Source: an uncultured Clostridia bacterium
Lineage (GTDB): Bacteria; Bacillota; Clostridia; Christensenellales; Aristaeellaceae
Assembly (NCBI GenBank): GCA_946629635.1
Contig: CAMOYA010000003.1
Location: 1-64,000 of the forward strand
DNA: 64,000 bases
Direction of reading: 5' to 3'
A program made the position numbers and the translations under genes. A model generated the notes under the pieces. The model was not told the origin of the DNA. It made no database searches and was given only the letters and a program-made list of their open reading frames with translations. This document shows, one piece after another, positions 40,346 to 50,161 of the stretch; within the stretch, counting starts at the first letter, position 1, and the number at the start of each line of letters is the position of its first letter.

Positions 40346-42612
40346 TTTGTCAGCTCCCTCAGAAGGCGGATCGCCGTCCGCTTTCCGTCCTCGCCAACCT
40401 CGCCCACCGGGCCGACGCAGGAGGGGCATCCATATTCGCAGGGGCAGTCCTCCGCCACCTGCATCGCCTTCTCCAGCAGCAGCTCCCGCATGCCGAACGC
40501 CTTCTGGGACAGCCCGATTCCGCCGGGGCAGTTGTCATACAGAATGATCGTCGGCTGATCCGTAATGGGGCTTTTCACCTGATACACCACTGCGATGTCC
40601 TGCGGCGCGCACATCAGGTACAGCGGACACACGATCCTGAGCAGATTGGCAATTCCGAGCATCCCGTTTTTCAGCCGGTCGCTCGGAATCTTCGCCGCCA
40701 CCTCCGGCGGCAGCGTCCACCACATGGCCGTGGTATGCATATCCGTTTCCGGCAGGCGCACGTGGCCGAAGCCCAGCGTCTCGTGGGTATCAAAGCGGAT
40801 TTTTTTGAACATGGTCACCAGGGCGGTCACCTTGATCTCCCCCAGCGCCGCCTTCGCGGTTTTCGCAAAAGGCTCCTCCTTTTCGATATCCAGCAGGCTC
40901 AGGTTGATATTCAGGTCCGCATCGGTGTAATACCCCACGTCCACGCTGCGGATAAAGGCCTTGCACGCGTCAAAATCCAGCTTCTCGACCTGGAACTGGC
41001 GGCCCTCATGCATGTATATGGCGTTTTCATGCAAAAGCATCGGGGCGGTGAACCGGTCCATCTCCCCGATGACCCGGTGATGCGCCGGATCGGTAATATC
41101 AATGATGATAAAGTTCTCCGCCGCCGCGGACCGCAGGGAAATCTCGCTGGCGGGGAAATCCTCCGCGGACCAGTGATACCGTCCCTCCACATGGTGCAGA
41201 ATGCCCTCATCGCTCAGGTATCCGAGCAGCTCCTCCGGGGCCGGCGCGTTTCCGAATCCGTCCCCGTCCTCAAAAGGCAGCTCGAAGGCCGCACACTTGA
41301 AATGGCTCAGCAGAATATACAGATTATCCGGATTCAGCAGCGCGTTTTCCGGGCTCTGGTGCAGGAAATAATCCGGATGATTGACGATGTACTGGTCAAT
41401 GGCCGCGGAGGAGGCGATAAAGAACACGATGCTCGTGCCCTGGCGCCGACCCGCCCGGCCGGCCTGCTGCCACGCGCTGGCGATGGTGCCCGGATAGCCG
41501 CACATCACGCAGGCATCCAGCGCGCCGATATCGATGCCCAGCTCCAGCGCATTGGTGGATACCACCGCATCCACCTGGCCTGCCCGGAGGCCCCTTTCAA
41601 TCTCCCGCCGCTCGCCCGGGAGATAGCCGCCCCGGTAGCCGCGGACCCGGCCGGCGTTTCCCAGTGGATCGCGCACCATGTCCTTCAGGTAGCGGGTCAG
41701 CACCTCGACCGTCAGGCGGGAGCGGGCAAAGGTGATCGCCTGAATCCCGTTCTTGAGCAGCATGCCGGAAATGCTCCGGGTGACGGGAATCGCGCCCTTG
41801 CGGATCCCCAGCTGACGGTTGATCACCGGCGGATTGTAGAACACGAAATGCCGCTCGCCCATCGGCGCGCCGTTATCGTCCACCAGGGTCACCGGACGGC
41901 CGATCAGCGTTTCCGCCAGCTCCTTCGGATTGGCAATCGTCGCGCTGCAGAGAATAAACTGTGGATGGCTGCCATAGAATTCGCACAGACGGAGCAGGCG
42001 GCGGAGCACATTCGCCAGATTGCTGCCGAAGACGCCCCGGTACGTGTGAATCTCGTCAATCACGATATACTTCAGGTTTTCAAACAGCTTAACCCACTTG
42101 GTATGGTGCGGCAGGATGCCGGAATGCAGCATATCCGGGTTCGTCACCACGATATGCCCCGCCTGGCGGACGGCCTTGCGGGCGGCGGCGGGCGTATCGC
42201 CGTCATAGGTGTAGGTTTTGATATCCACACCCATTTCCTCGATCATATCGTACAGCTCGCTGACCTGATCCGCCGAGAGCGCTTTGGTCGGAAAGAGATA
42301 GAGTGCCCGGGAATCCGGATCCTTCAGGATGGCGGAGAGCACCGGCAGGTTATAGCACATGGTCTTGCCGGAGGCCGTGGGCGTCACCACCGTGACATCC
42401 TCGCCCCGCGCCGTGGCCTCCATGCTGTGGGCCTGGTGGGTATAGAGCGCATGAATGCCCCGCTTCTCCAGCACGGGCGCCAGGCGCGCGTCCATCGACG
42501 CGGGAAAGGGGAGCGTCCGCGCCGGACGGGCAGGAATCACTTCCCACCGGGTCACGTCCTTCATGAACATATGATCCCGCCTGAGCTGATCGGCCAGCTG
42601 CGATACATTCAT
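40342..42612 (-). CDS. mrfA: DEAD/DEAH-box helicase with C-terminal Cys cluster (YprA/MrfA family, DUF1998)
   Basis: TPTASGKTMCYNLPVL; VIDEIHTYRGVFG; QQAGRAGRRQGTS; CPCEYGCPSCVGPVGE. Confidence 0.9.
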   Translation of the reverse strand: MNVSQLADQLRRDHMFMKDVTRWEVIPARPARTLPFPASMDARLAPVLEKRGIHALYTHQAHSMEATARGEDVTVVTPTASGKTMCYNLPVLSAILKDPDSRALYLFPTKALSADQVSELYDMIEEMGVDIKTYTYDGDTPAAARKAVRQAGHIVVTNPDMLHSGILPHHTKWVKLFENLKYIVIDEIHTYRGVFGSNLANVLRRLLRLCEFYGSHPQFILCSATIANPKELAETLIGRPVTLVDDNGAPMGERHFVFYNPPVINRQLGIRKGAIPVTRSISGMLLKNGIQAITFARSRLTVEVLTRYLKDMVRDPLGNAGRVRGYRGGYLPGERREIERGLRAGQVDAVVSTNALELGIDIGALDACVMCGYPGTIASAWQQAGRAGRRQGTSIVFFIASSAAIDQYIVNHPDYFLHQSPENALLNPDNLYILLSHFKCAAFELPFEDGDGFGNAPAPEELLGYLSDEGILHHVEGRYHWSAEDFPASEISLRSAAAENFIIIDITDPAHHRVIGEMDRFTAPMLLHENAIYMHEGRQFQVEKLDFDACKAFIRSVDVGYYTDADLNINLSLLDIEKEEPFAKTAKAALGEIKVTALVTMFKKIRFDTHETLGFGHVRLPETDMHTTAMWWTLPPEVAAKIPSDRLKNGMLGIANLLRIVCPLYLMCAPQDIAVVYQVKSPITDQPTIILYDNCPGGIGLSQKAFGMRELLLEKAMQVAEDCPCEYGCPSCVGPVGEVGEDGKRTAIRLLRELTK

Positions 42613-42822
42613 CCTTCCCGCCTCCGGTTCTGTTTTTCGGTTGTTTCATTATAGATGCATCCCGCGGCCATTGCAAGCCGCCGGCGGAAATCGTCCGTTT
42701 TCTCCCCGGCGCATCCGAATCCTCCCGCTTTTGTTCGCTCCGGGATGTGTCTTTTTCCCCGGAATGTGGTATAATGCATGGGTTTGACCCCAGGATGAAT
42801 GTAACGAAGAAGGAGTATGTCC

Positions 42823-43824
42823 ATGCGCAGTGCCATTTACGGAGCCGGTTCGCTGGGAACCGTACTCGGGGCTTATCTGACCCGGGCCGGAGAAACGGTG
42901 GACCTGATCAATCGAAACCGGGCTCATGTGGAAGCCCTGAAAAAGAACGGCGCCCGGATCACGGGCACCGTGAATATGACCGTTCCGGTTCATGCCCTGC
43001 TGCCGGAGGAAATGAACAGCAAATATGACGTCATCTTTCTGATGACCAAGCAGCTGAACAACCGTGAAACCGTGACCTTCCTCCGGAACTTTCTGACGGA
43101 GAACGGGCTGATCGTCACCATGCAGAACGGCATTCCGGAGGATTCCGTCGCCGAGATCGTCGGTGCTGAAAAAACGGCGGGCTGCGTCGTGGAGTGGGGC
43201 GCGACCATGACCGCCCCCGGCGTATGCGAGCTGACCAGCGAGCCGGACAGCCTGTCCTTCCATATGGGCGCGATGCCCGGCATCGATCCGACCCGGCTGC
43301 TGACCGTCAAGAAGCTGCTGGAGAAGATGTGCCCGGTACAGATCGAAAGCAACCTTCCCGGCGCCCGGTGGTCGAAGCTGCTGATCAACGCCACCTTCTC
43401 CGGCCTCGGCACCGTGATGGGCGGCACCTTCGGCGATGTGACCCGGAATCCCCGGGCAAAGTCGCTCGCCGTCGCCTGCATGAAGGAGGTCATCGATGTG
43501 GGCCATGCGGCCGGCGTCACCTTCGCCCCGGTTCAGGGGAAGGACATCGTCCGCCTGTTCTACTGGCGCAGCGCTCTGAAAAAGGCCATCGCCAAAATGA
43601 TCCTCCCCATCGCCATGAAGAAGCATGCCGCCATCGAGCCCTCCATGCTGCAGGATCTGAAAAAGAACAAGCCCTGCGAGATCGACGCGATCAACGGGGT
43701 CGTCTGCCGCTGGGGACAGAAATACGGCACTCCCACGCCGATCAATGACCGGATCGTCGTCCTCATCCATGAAATCCAGGACGGGAAGCGAAAGCCTTCC
43801 CCGGAGCTCCTGAATGAATTCTGA
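42823..43824 (+). CDS. 2-dehydropantoate 2-reductase (ApbA/PanE) family protein
   Basis: MRSAIYGAGSLGTVLGAYLTRAG; SKLLINATFSGLGTVMGG. Confidence 0.88.
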   Translation: MRSAIYGAGSLGTVLGAYLTRAGETVDLINRNRAHVEALKKNGARITGTVNMTVPVHALLPEEMNSKYDVIFLMTKQLNNRETVTFLRNFLTENGLIVTMQNGIPEDSVAEIVGAEKTAGCVVEWGATMTAPGVCELTSEPDSLSFHMGAMPGIDPTRLLTVKKLLEKMCPVQIESNLPGARWSKLLINATFSGLGTVMGGTFGDVTRNPRAKSLAVACMKEVIDVGHAAGVTFAPVQGKDIVRLFYWRSALKKAIAKMILPIAMKKHAAIEPSMLQDLKKNKPCEIDAINGVVCRWGQKYGTPTPINDRIVVLIHEIQDGKRKPSPELLNEF

Positions 43825-43839
43825 TCACTTCTTCCCGCA

Positions 43840-43865
43840 GCGGGCGCCCTGGCGCCCGCTTTTTT
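43840..43865 (+). terminator. Intrinsic terminator
   Basis: GCGGGCGCC-CT-GGCGCCCGC-TTTTTT. Confidence 0.85.
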
Positions 43866-43900
43866 GTGCGCAGGATGTCAATCACCGTCAACAAATCTCC

Positions 43901-43957
43901 TTGACATCCGGGGCCGGCAGGCGTATTATTCTGTTAAACGATTAAACAATCGTTTAA
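43901..43957 (+). promoter_or_regulatory. Promoter and ArsR/SmtB-type operator of metal efflux operon
   Basis: TTGACA 43901-43906, N17, TATTAT 43924-43929; perfect inverted repeat TTAAACGATT-AAAC-AATCGTTTAA 43934-43957. Confidence 0.85.
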
Positions 43958-43980
43958 TCTTTCTGAGAGGAGTCCCCGCC

Positions 43981-44199
43981 ATGAAGAAGGTTTACAAGGT
44001 TGAGGTCGACTGTGCCAACTGCGCCAACAAGATGGAGGAAGCTGCCGGAAAGGTTGCCGGCGTGGAGGAGCTGACCATCAGCTTCATGACCCAGAAGATG
44101 ACCGTCCGCTTTGCGGAGGGGGCTGACGTCGCCGCCGTGATGAAAAAGGTGGCGGACTGCTGCACAAAGGTGGATGACGACTTCTCGATCCAGCTGTAA
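43981..44199 (+). CDS. HMA-domain metal-binding protein
   Basis: MKKVYKVEVDCANCANKMEEAAGKVAGVEELTISFMTQKMTVRF. Confidence 0.9.
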   Translation: MKKVYKVEVDCANCANKMEEAAGKVAGVEELTISFMTQKMTVRFAEGADVAAVMKKVADCCTKVDDDFSIQL

Positions 44200-44282
44200 T
44201 CCGCTCCGGGATTCATCCATCGTTTCTCCGCCGATTCCTCCGGGTTCCCCATGAAACGCCAGGAAAGTGAAGTGAGCCGGTC

Positions 44283-46178
44283 ATGACCGCCAAGCAGCGG
44301 AAAATGCTGATCCGTATCCTCATCACCGCCGCGCTGCTGATCGCGCTGCAGTTTGTTCCCGAAAGCAGCGCGCTGCACGGCCTTCCCCTCTTTTTTCTGT
44401 ACCTGATTCCGTACGGAATCATCGGGTATGACATTCTGCGGAAGGCCCTGAAGGGGATCATGAACCGTCAGGTCTTCGACGAAAACTTCCTGATGGCCAT
44501 CGCCACCATCGGCGCGCTGGCCATCGGCCTGCTCAAAACCGGTGATTACGTCGAAGCCGTCGCCGTCATGCTGTTCTATCAGATCGGCGAACTGTTCCAG
44601 AGCTATGCCGTCGGAAAAAGCCGGCGGAACATCAGCGAGCTGATGGATATCCGGCCGGACTATGCCAATATTGAAACGGACGGAGCACTGACGCGGGTGG
44701 ATCCGGACGAGGTGGAAATCGGCACCGTCATCGTCGTCCAGCCCGGGGAAAAGATCCCGATCGACGGCATCGTGGAAGAAGGGGCATCCAGTCTGAATAC
44801 GGCAGCCCTGACCGGGGAGAGCGTTCCCCGGGATGTGAAGCCCGGAGACGAGGTCATCAGCGGCTGCATCAACATGAGCGGACTGCTCCGGATCCGGACC
44901 ACCCGGGAGTTCGGGGAATCAACGGTGTCCAGGATCCTGGATCTGGTGGAAAACGCCAGCTCCCGGAAGTCCCGGTCGGAAAACTTCATCTCCCGCTTCG
45001 CCCGGTACTATACCCCGGCCGTGGTATTCAGCGCGCTGGCGCTGGCCATTCTCCCGCCGGCGGTGCGCGGCCTGTTCCTGGGCCTCAGCCCCGAATGGGG
45101 GGACTGGATCTACCGCGCGCTGACCTTCCTGGTCATCAGCTGCCCCTGCGCGCTGGTGATCAGCATCCCGCTGAGCTTTTTTGCCGGCATCGGCGGCGCG
45201 AGCAAATCCGGCATCCTGATCAAGGGCTCCAACTACCTGGAGGAGCTTTCCCGCACCGGCATCGTCGTGTTCGACAAAACGGGTACGCTGACGGAAGGCC
45301 GGTTCGAAGTGTCCGCGATCCATCACAGTCCCATGACCGAGGAAGCGCTGCTGGAATATGCCGCGCTGGCGGAGAGCGCTTCCTCCCATCCCATCGCCAT
45401 GAGCATCCGCAAGGCCTGCGGGACGGAACCGGATCTGACCCGTGTGTCCGACATTCAGGAGATCAGCGGAAACGGCGTGATCGTCCGCATTGACGGAAAG
45501 GAAACCGCCGTCGGAAACGCCCGGCTCATGGAGCATCTGGGCATCCGCTGGAAGCCGTGCCATCATACCGGCACCATCGTCCATGTGGCGATCGACGGCG
45601 AATACGCCGGGCATATCGTCATTTCCGACGTGGAAAAGGCGACCTCCGCCGAGGCCATCCGCGCGCTGAAGGCCTCCGGCATCCGGAAGACAGTCATGCT
45701 GACGGGCGACGGAAAAGCCGTCGCGGAGGATGTCTCCGGACGGCTTGGCATCGATGAGGTCTGGAGCGAGCTGCTCCCGGGGGATAAGGTGGCCAAGGTC
45801 GAGGAACTGCTGAGCGGCAAAAAGGGCCGGGAGGTCCTCGCCTTTGTCGGCGACGGCATCAACGACGCGCCGGTGCTGAGCCGGGCGGATCTGGGCATCG
45901 CCATGGGCGCCATGGGATCGGACGCCGCCATCGAGGCGGCGGACATCGTTCTGATGGATGACAATCCGCTGAAAATATCCAAGGCGATCCGGATTTCCCG
46001 CAAATGCATGCGCATCGTCTATGAGAATATCGCTTTCGCGCTGATCGTCAAGGCGCTGTGCCTGATCCTGGGCGCCGTGGGCATCGCCAACATGTGGCTG
46101 GCCATCTTCGCGGACGTCGGGGTCATGATCCTGGCCGTCCTCAATGCCATGCGCGCGCTCTTTGTCCATCGGCTGTAA
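44283..46178 (+). CDS. Heavy-metal translocating P-type ATPase (CadA/ZntA-like)
   Basis: SCPCALVISIPLSFF; VVFDKTGTLTEGRF; VGDGINDAPVLSRADLGIAMG. Confidence 0.95.
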   Translation: MTAKQRKMLIRILITAALLIALQFVPESSALHGLPLFFLYLIPYGIIGYDILRKALKGIMNRQVFDENFLMAIATIGALAIGLLKTGDYVEAVAVMLFYQIGELFQSYAVGKSRRNISELMDIRPDYANIETDGALTRVDPDEVEIGTVIVVQPGEKIPIDGIVEEGASSLNTAALTGESVPRDVKPGDEVISGCINMSGLLRIRTTREFGESTVSRILDLVENASSRKSRSENFISRFARYYTPAVVFSALALAILPPAVRGLFLGLSPEWGDWIYRALTFLVISCPCALVISIPLSFFAGIGGASKSGILIKGSNYLEELSRTGIVVFDKTGTLTEGRFEVSAIHHSPMTEEALLEYAALAESASSHPIAMSIRKACGTEPDLTRVSDIQEISGNGVIVRIDGKETAVGNARLMEHLGIRWKPCHHTGTIVHVAIDGEYAGHIVISDVEKATSAEAIRALKASGIRKTVMLTGDGKAVAEDVSGRLGIDEVWSELLPGDKVAKVEELLSGKKGREVLAFVGDGINDAPVLSRADLGIAMGAMGSDAAIEAADIVLMDDNPLKISKAIRISRKCMRIVYENIAFALIVKALCLILGAVGIANMWLAIFADVGVMILAVLNAMRALFVHRL

Positions 46179-46198
46179 CATCCCGGAGGTGAAACTGC

Positions 46199-46558
46199 AT
46201 GGAATCCAACCGCCTGCCCCACCACCATGAGCACAGTGCGGAAAGCCTGTTTGATCACATGCCCGCGCCGGACGCGTTTGCCGGCGCGGCGGATCTGTTC
46301 AAGCTCATGAGCGACCGGACCCGGATCCGCCTTTTCTGGATCCTGTGCCACTGCGAGGAATGCCTGCTGGATCTCGGCGTCATGATGGACATGTCCAGCC
46401 CGGCGATTTCCCACCACCTGAAGCTGCTCAAGGCCTGCGGGCTGGTCGACTCCCGCCGGGAGGGCAAGGAGGTCTATTACCGGGCAGCGGACAATCCCCG
46501 CGCCAACGCGCTGCACCATATGATCGAGCACATGTCCGAAATCGCCTGCCCGGAATAA
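46199..46558 (+). CDS. ArsR/SmtB-family metalloregulator
   Basis: LSDRTRIRLF-type helix (LMSDRTRIRLFWILCHCEECLLDLGVMMDMSSPAISHHLKLLKACGLVDSRREGKEVYY). Confidence 0.93.
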   Translation: MESNRLPHHHEHSAESLFDHMPAPDAFAGAADLFKLMSDRTRIRLFWILCHCEECLLDLGVMMDMSSPAISHHLKLLKACGLVDSRREGKEVYYRAADNPRANALHHMIEHMSEIACPE

Positions 46559-46568
46559 ATGCGGAGGC

Positions 46569-48164
46569 TTACACCTCATCCTCCGGGGAATTGGGCGCGT
46601 TTTCTTCCTCTATCTGAATATCCTGGAACGCCGAGTACATCGGCTCTTCCTTCGAACCGCGCATGACGCGGTTCACATAGTTTTTGGTGATCTTTGCCAC
46701 CACGCCGGAAAGGGCAATGACGCCGATCAGGTTGGGAATCATCATCAGGCCGTTGAAGGTATCCGCCAGATCCCACGCCAGGTTATCCCCCATCACCGCG
46801 CCGCCGAAGACCAGCAGCACAAACAGGACCCGATACGGCACCGTGCGCTTTTCGCCCAGCAGGTATTCGCAGGCCTTCGTTCCGTAGTGGCTCCAGCCCA
46901 GCACGGTGGAAAACGCGAACAGCATGATCGAGATGGCGATGAACGCGGAGCCGATAAAACCGAAGTTCTGATTGAACACGGCGGAGACCAGATTGGCCTT
47001 GCCCAGGGCCACCGTCTGCCCCGCGCTGTTGACAAACTCCGTCGCGGTCACGCCCGTTTCCAGATTAACCAGGCCCGAGGACAGGATCGAGAAGGCCGTC
47101 AGCGTGCAGACCACGATCGTATCCGCGAAGACCTCAAAGATGCCCCACATGCCCTGCTTGACCGGCTCCTTGACGTTGGAATTGGAATGCACCATGACCG
47201 ACGAGCCCAGGCCGGCCTCATTGGAGAAAACGCCTCTCTTCATGCCCTGCTCGATCGCCAGCCGGATGCCGTATCCCACCACGCCGCCGGCAGCCGCCTC
47301 CAGACCGAAGGCGCTGCGGAAGATGGACGTAAACACCGCGCCGACATGCCCGATATTGATGAAGAAGATGGCGATGCTCCCCACCATGTACAGGATGACC
47401 ATGAAGGGAACCACCTTCTCCGTTACGCTGGCGATCCGCTTCAGGCCGCCGACCACCACCAGGCCCACCAACACCATGATGATCACCCCGGTCACCCACG
47501 TCGGAATGCCGAACACGCTTTCCATGTTGCCGGAAATGGAGTTGACCTGGGTCATATTGCCGATGCCGAAGGACGCCACCAGGCAGAAGAAGGAGAACAG
47601 CCAGGCCAGCACCTTGCCGACCGTTTTGCAGCCCTTCCGGGCGCCCAGTCCGTCCCGAAGGTAATACATGGCGCCGCCGGACCATTCACCCTTCGCATTC
47701 TTCCGGCGGTAGAAAATGCCCAGCACGTTTTCGGAATAGTTGGTCATCATGCCCAGGAAAGCCATGACCCACATCCAGAATACCGCTCCGGGTCCGCCGA
47801 CAATAATGGCGCCGGCCACACCGACGATATTTCCGGTTCCCACCGTCGCCGCCAGCGCCGTACAGAGGGACTGGAACTGGGAGATGCTCTTGTCCTTCGT
47901 ATGCGTCGTCACATGGCGGTCCCGAAAGATCGCGCCGATCGTCTTCTTCATCCAGTGGCCGAAGTGGCTCACCTGAAACACCTTGGTCAGCACGGTCATC
48001 AGCACGCCGACAAACGCCAGCAGCACCAGCGCCGGAACGCCCCAGACCACGCCGTTGACCGCATCATTGACCTTGGCCACGCTGTCCAGGAAGCCGCCGG
48101 CTTCCTCCGCCCCGGCATGACCCGCCAGCAGGATCAGAAACAGTCCAGGCATCAGCTTTTTCAT
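46569..48164 (-). CDS. Sodium:alanine (AGCS) symporter family protein
   Basis: ALAATVGTGNIVGVAGAIIVGGPGAVFWMWVMAFLGMMTNYSE; SNEAGLGSSVMVHSN. Confidence 0.94.
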   Translation of the reverse strand: MKKLMPGLFLILLAGHAGAEEAGGFLDSVAKVNDAVNGVVWGVPALVLLAFVGVLMTVLTKVFQVSHFGHWMKKTIGAIFRDRHVTTHTKDKSISQFQSLCTALAATVGTGNIVGVAGAIIVGGPGAVFWMWVMAFLGMMTNYSENVLGIFYRRKNAKGEWSGGAMYYLRDGLGARKGCKTVGKVLAWLFSFFCLVASFGIGNMTQVNSISGNMESVFGIPTWVTGVIIMVLVGLVVVGGLKRIASVTEKVVPFMVILYMVGSIAIFFINIGHVGAVFTSIFRSAFGLEAAAGGVVGYGIRLAIEQGMKRGVFSNEAGLGSSVMVHSNSNVKEPVKQGMWGIFEVFADTIVVCTLTAFSILSSGLVNLETGVTATEFVNSAGQTVALGKANLVSAVFNQNFGFIGSAFIAISIMLFAFSTVLGWSHYGTKACEYLLGEKRTVPYRVLFVLLVFGGAVMGDNLAWDLADTFNGLMMIPNLIGVIALSGVVAKITKNYVNRVMRGSKEEPMYSAFQDIQIEEENAPNSPEDEV

Positions 48165-48343
48165 ATCGTTTCCCCCTTCCGGAATGAATTCATATTATTA
48201 CGTGCCGTTTGCGTCTGTCAATGCGGCCACGGGGGGTCTGCATTCAAAAAAACACAAACAAAGCAAAACGGGATTCCGCCGGCACCGTGGTTTGCCTCGA
48301 TTGTATTTCCGCCACTTTTATGATACTCTTCCCTTCGGGGTGA

Positions 48344-49564
48344 GTGATGCGCATGAAACGTTTTTTCCGTATGATTCTGCTGCTGACGGCAGCGGTGCTC
48401 CTGACTGCCCTCTCCGCATCCGCGGAGGATGCCCTTTCCTTTCTTCCGCTGAAAAACGGAAGCAAGGGGCAGGAGGTGCTGGAGCTCAAGAAGCGCCTGA
48501 AGGAACTGGGATACTACCAGTCCGGCGAGTTTACCAAACGGTACACCGAGGATACGGATGAGAAGATCCGGGAATTCCAGCGGACCAACAGCCTGCCCGT
48601 CACAGGGGAAACGGACGAGGTCACATGGACGCTCCTTTTTTCCGATCAGGCGCTGAAGGCCGTCAAACCCACACTGCCGCCGCTGGCTACGCCGGCACCC
48701 ACCCCGGTGCCGGACTGGCCGGAGCGGGATCCGGACGGCTATCTTGCGGATGGAGAGGAATACTTCTTCGAGGACGATGAAGCCGGTCTGTGGATCTATC
48801 TGGGAAAAGACCTGCAGATCGTCATCACCCACCGGGAGGACTCCTCCATTCCCCTGGAATGGTTCGAAACGGAGATATGGACCCGGAACGGCGAAGCGTT
48901 CCGGACCGCCGCCACGGATCCGGAGCATCCGGGCCGGAAGTTTCAGTACCCCGATGTCATCTCCCGAAACGAGAAATTCGTGCTCGGTTTCTCCGACGAT
49001 TTCTACGGAAACCGGATGGCGGAGAAGGAAACCGTCGGCATCATCATCCGCAACGGTCAGATTTTCAGCCAAAAAACAAACCGGAAAACCGGCCATCATC
49101 TGCCGAATCTGGACATGATGGCGCAGTTTCCGGACGGACGGATGGAGGTATATCCCTGCAATGCGCATACCGCGGAAGAACTGCTGGAGATGGGCGCAGT
49201 CAACGTGTTCAGCTTTGGTCCCATCCTTCTGAAGGACGGGGAAATCAATGATCTGGTATACACCTATTACAAGAGCATCGAGCCGCGCCATGCCCTGGGC
49301 ATGATTGCGCCGGGTCACTACTTCCTGCTCTCCGTTCAGGGGCGCCGCCCGGACAGCCGGGGTACCACGCTGCAGCGCATGGCGGAAATCATGAACGCGC
49401 ACGGCGTTCAGCAGGCGCTGAATCTCGACGGCGGAAACACCATGGCACTGGTCTTCCGGGGCCGGATGCTGAACAAGATGGCCGTTTACAAAAACAAATC
49501 CTTTGTCCGCACCATGACCTCCCTGATCGGCATCGGATACACGGAAAACCAGGCGGAGGAATGA
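48344..49564 (+). CDS. Secreted peptidoglycan-binding / phosphodiester glycosidase (NAGPA) family protein
   Basis: LKNGSKGQEVLELKKRLKELGYY PG-binding repeat; GHYFLLSVQGRRPDSRGTTLQRMAEIMNAHGVQQALNLDGGNTMALVFRG. Confidence 0.88.
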   Translation: MMRMKRFFRMILLLTAAVLLTALSASAEDALSFLPLKNGSKGQEVLELKKRLKELGYYQSGEFTKRYTEDTDEKIREFQRTNSLPVTGETDEVTWTLLFSDQALKAVKPTLPPLATPAPTPVPDWPERDPDGYLADGEEYFFEDDEAGLWIYLGKDLQIVITHREDSSIPLEWFETEIWTRNGEAFRTAATDPEHPGRKFQYPDVISRNEKFVLGFSDDFYGNRMAEKETVGIIIRNGQIFSQKTNRKTGHHLPNLDMMAQFPDGRMEVYPCNAHTAEELLEMGAVNVFSFGPILLKDGEINDLVYTYYKSIEPRHALGMIAPGHYFLLSVQGRRPDSRGTTLQRMAEIMNAHGVQQALNLDGGNTMALVFRGRMLNKMAVYKNKSFVRTMTSLIGIGYTENQAEE

Positions 49565-50161
49565 TCACTGCCCGCTTCCCAGCAGATCCGGATACAGCTT
49601 CAGCTCAATCAGCTTATCCCGCAGCCGCTGCATATCCTCCCATGCGGCGGCCTTTTTCGTTTCGTCCCGCAAAAGCGCGGAGGGATGAAAGGTCGGCAGC
49701 ATCCAGACGCCCTTCCGCTCCGTCCACTTTCCCCGGTCCCGGGTGATGCGGATGTTCGGATCCAGCGTATACCGGGCCGCCGTGGCGCCCAGGAGCACGA
49801 TCACCTTCGGCCGGACCAGGTACGTCTGCATCCGCAGATGGATCCGGCACGCCTCCGCCTCTTCCGGCAGCGGCACCCGGTTCTGCGGCGGGCGGCATTT
49901 GACGATGTTGCAGATATAGACCCGCTCCCGCGGAAGATGGATTGCCGCCAGCATCCGCGTCAGCAGCTGACCGGCCGCGCCGACGAACGCGAGCCCCTGC
50001 TCATCCTCGTCCCGTCCCGGGCCCTCGCCGATCAGCATCAGCGGAGACTGACGGTCCCCCTGCCCCGGCACCTTGTGATGGATATTCGCACACAGCACGC
50101 ACAGGCGGCAGGTTTCCACCTGACGGTCAAAAAGCTCCCATGTAATCTCTTCCATCGTCAT
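49565..50161 (-). CDS. Family 4 uracil-DNA glycosylase
   Basis: CRLCVLCANIHHKVPGQG; LMLIGEGPGRDEDEQGLAFVGAAGQLL; TFHPSALLRDETKK. Confidence 0.92.
   Translation of the reverse strand: MTMEEITWELFDRQVETCRLCVLCANIHHKVPGQGDRQSPLMLIGEGPGRDEDEQGLAFVGAAGQLLTRMLAAIHLPRERVYICNIVKCRPPQNRVPLPEEAEACRIHLRMQTYLVRPKVIVLLGATAARYTLDPNIRITRDRGKWTERKGVWMLPTFHPSALLRDETKKAAAWEDMQRLRDKLIELKLYPDLLGSGQ

Noticed and set aside
40213-42654. 813-aa plus-strand ORF
   Set aside because: Fully antisense to the MrfA-type helicase, which has clear helicase motifs; composition typical of shadow ORFs.
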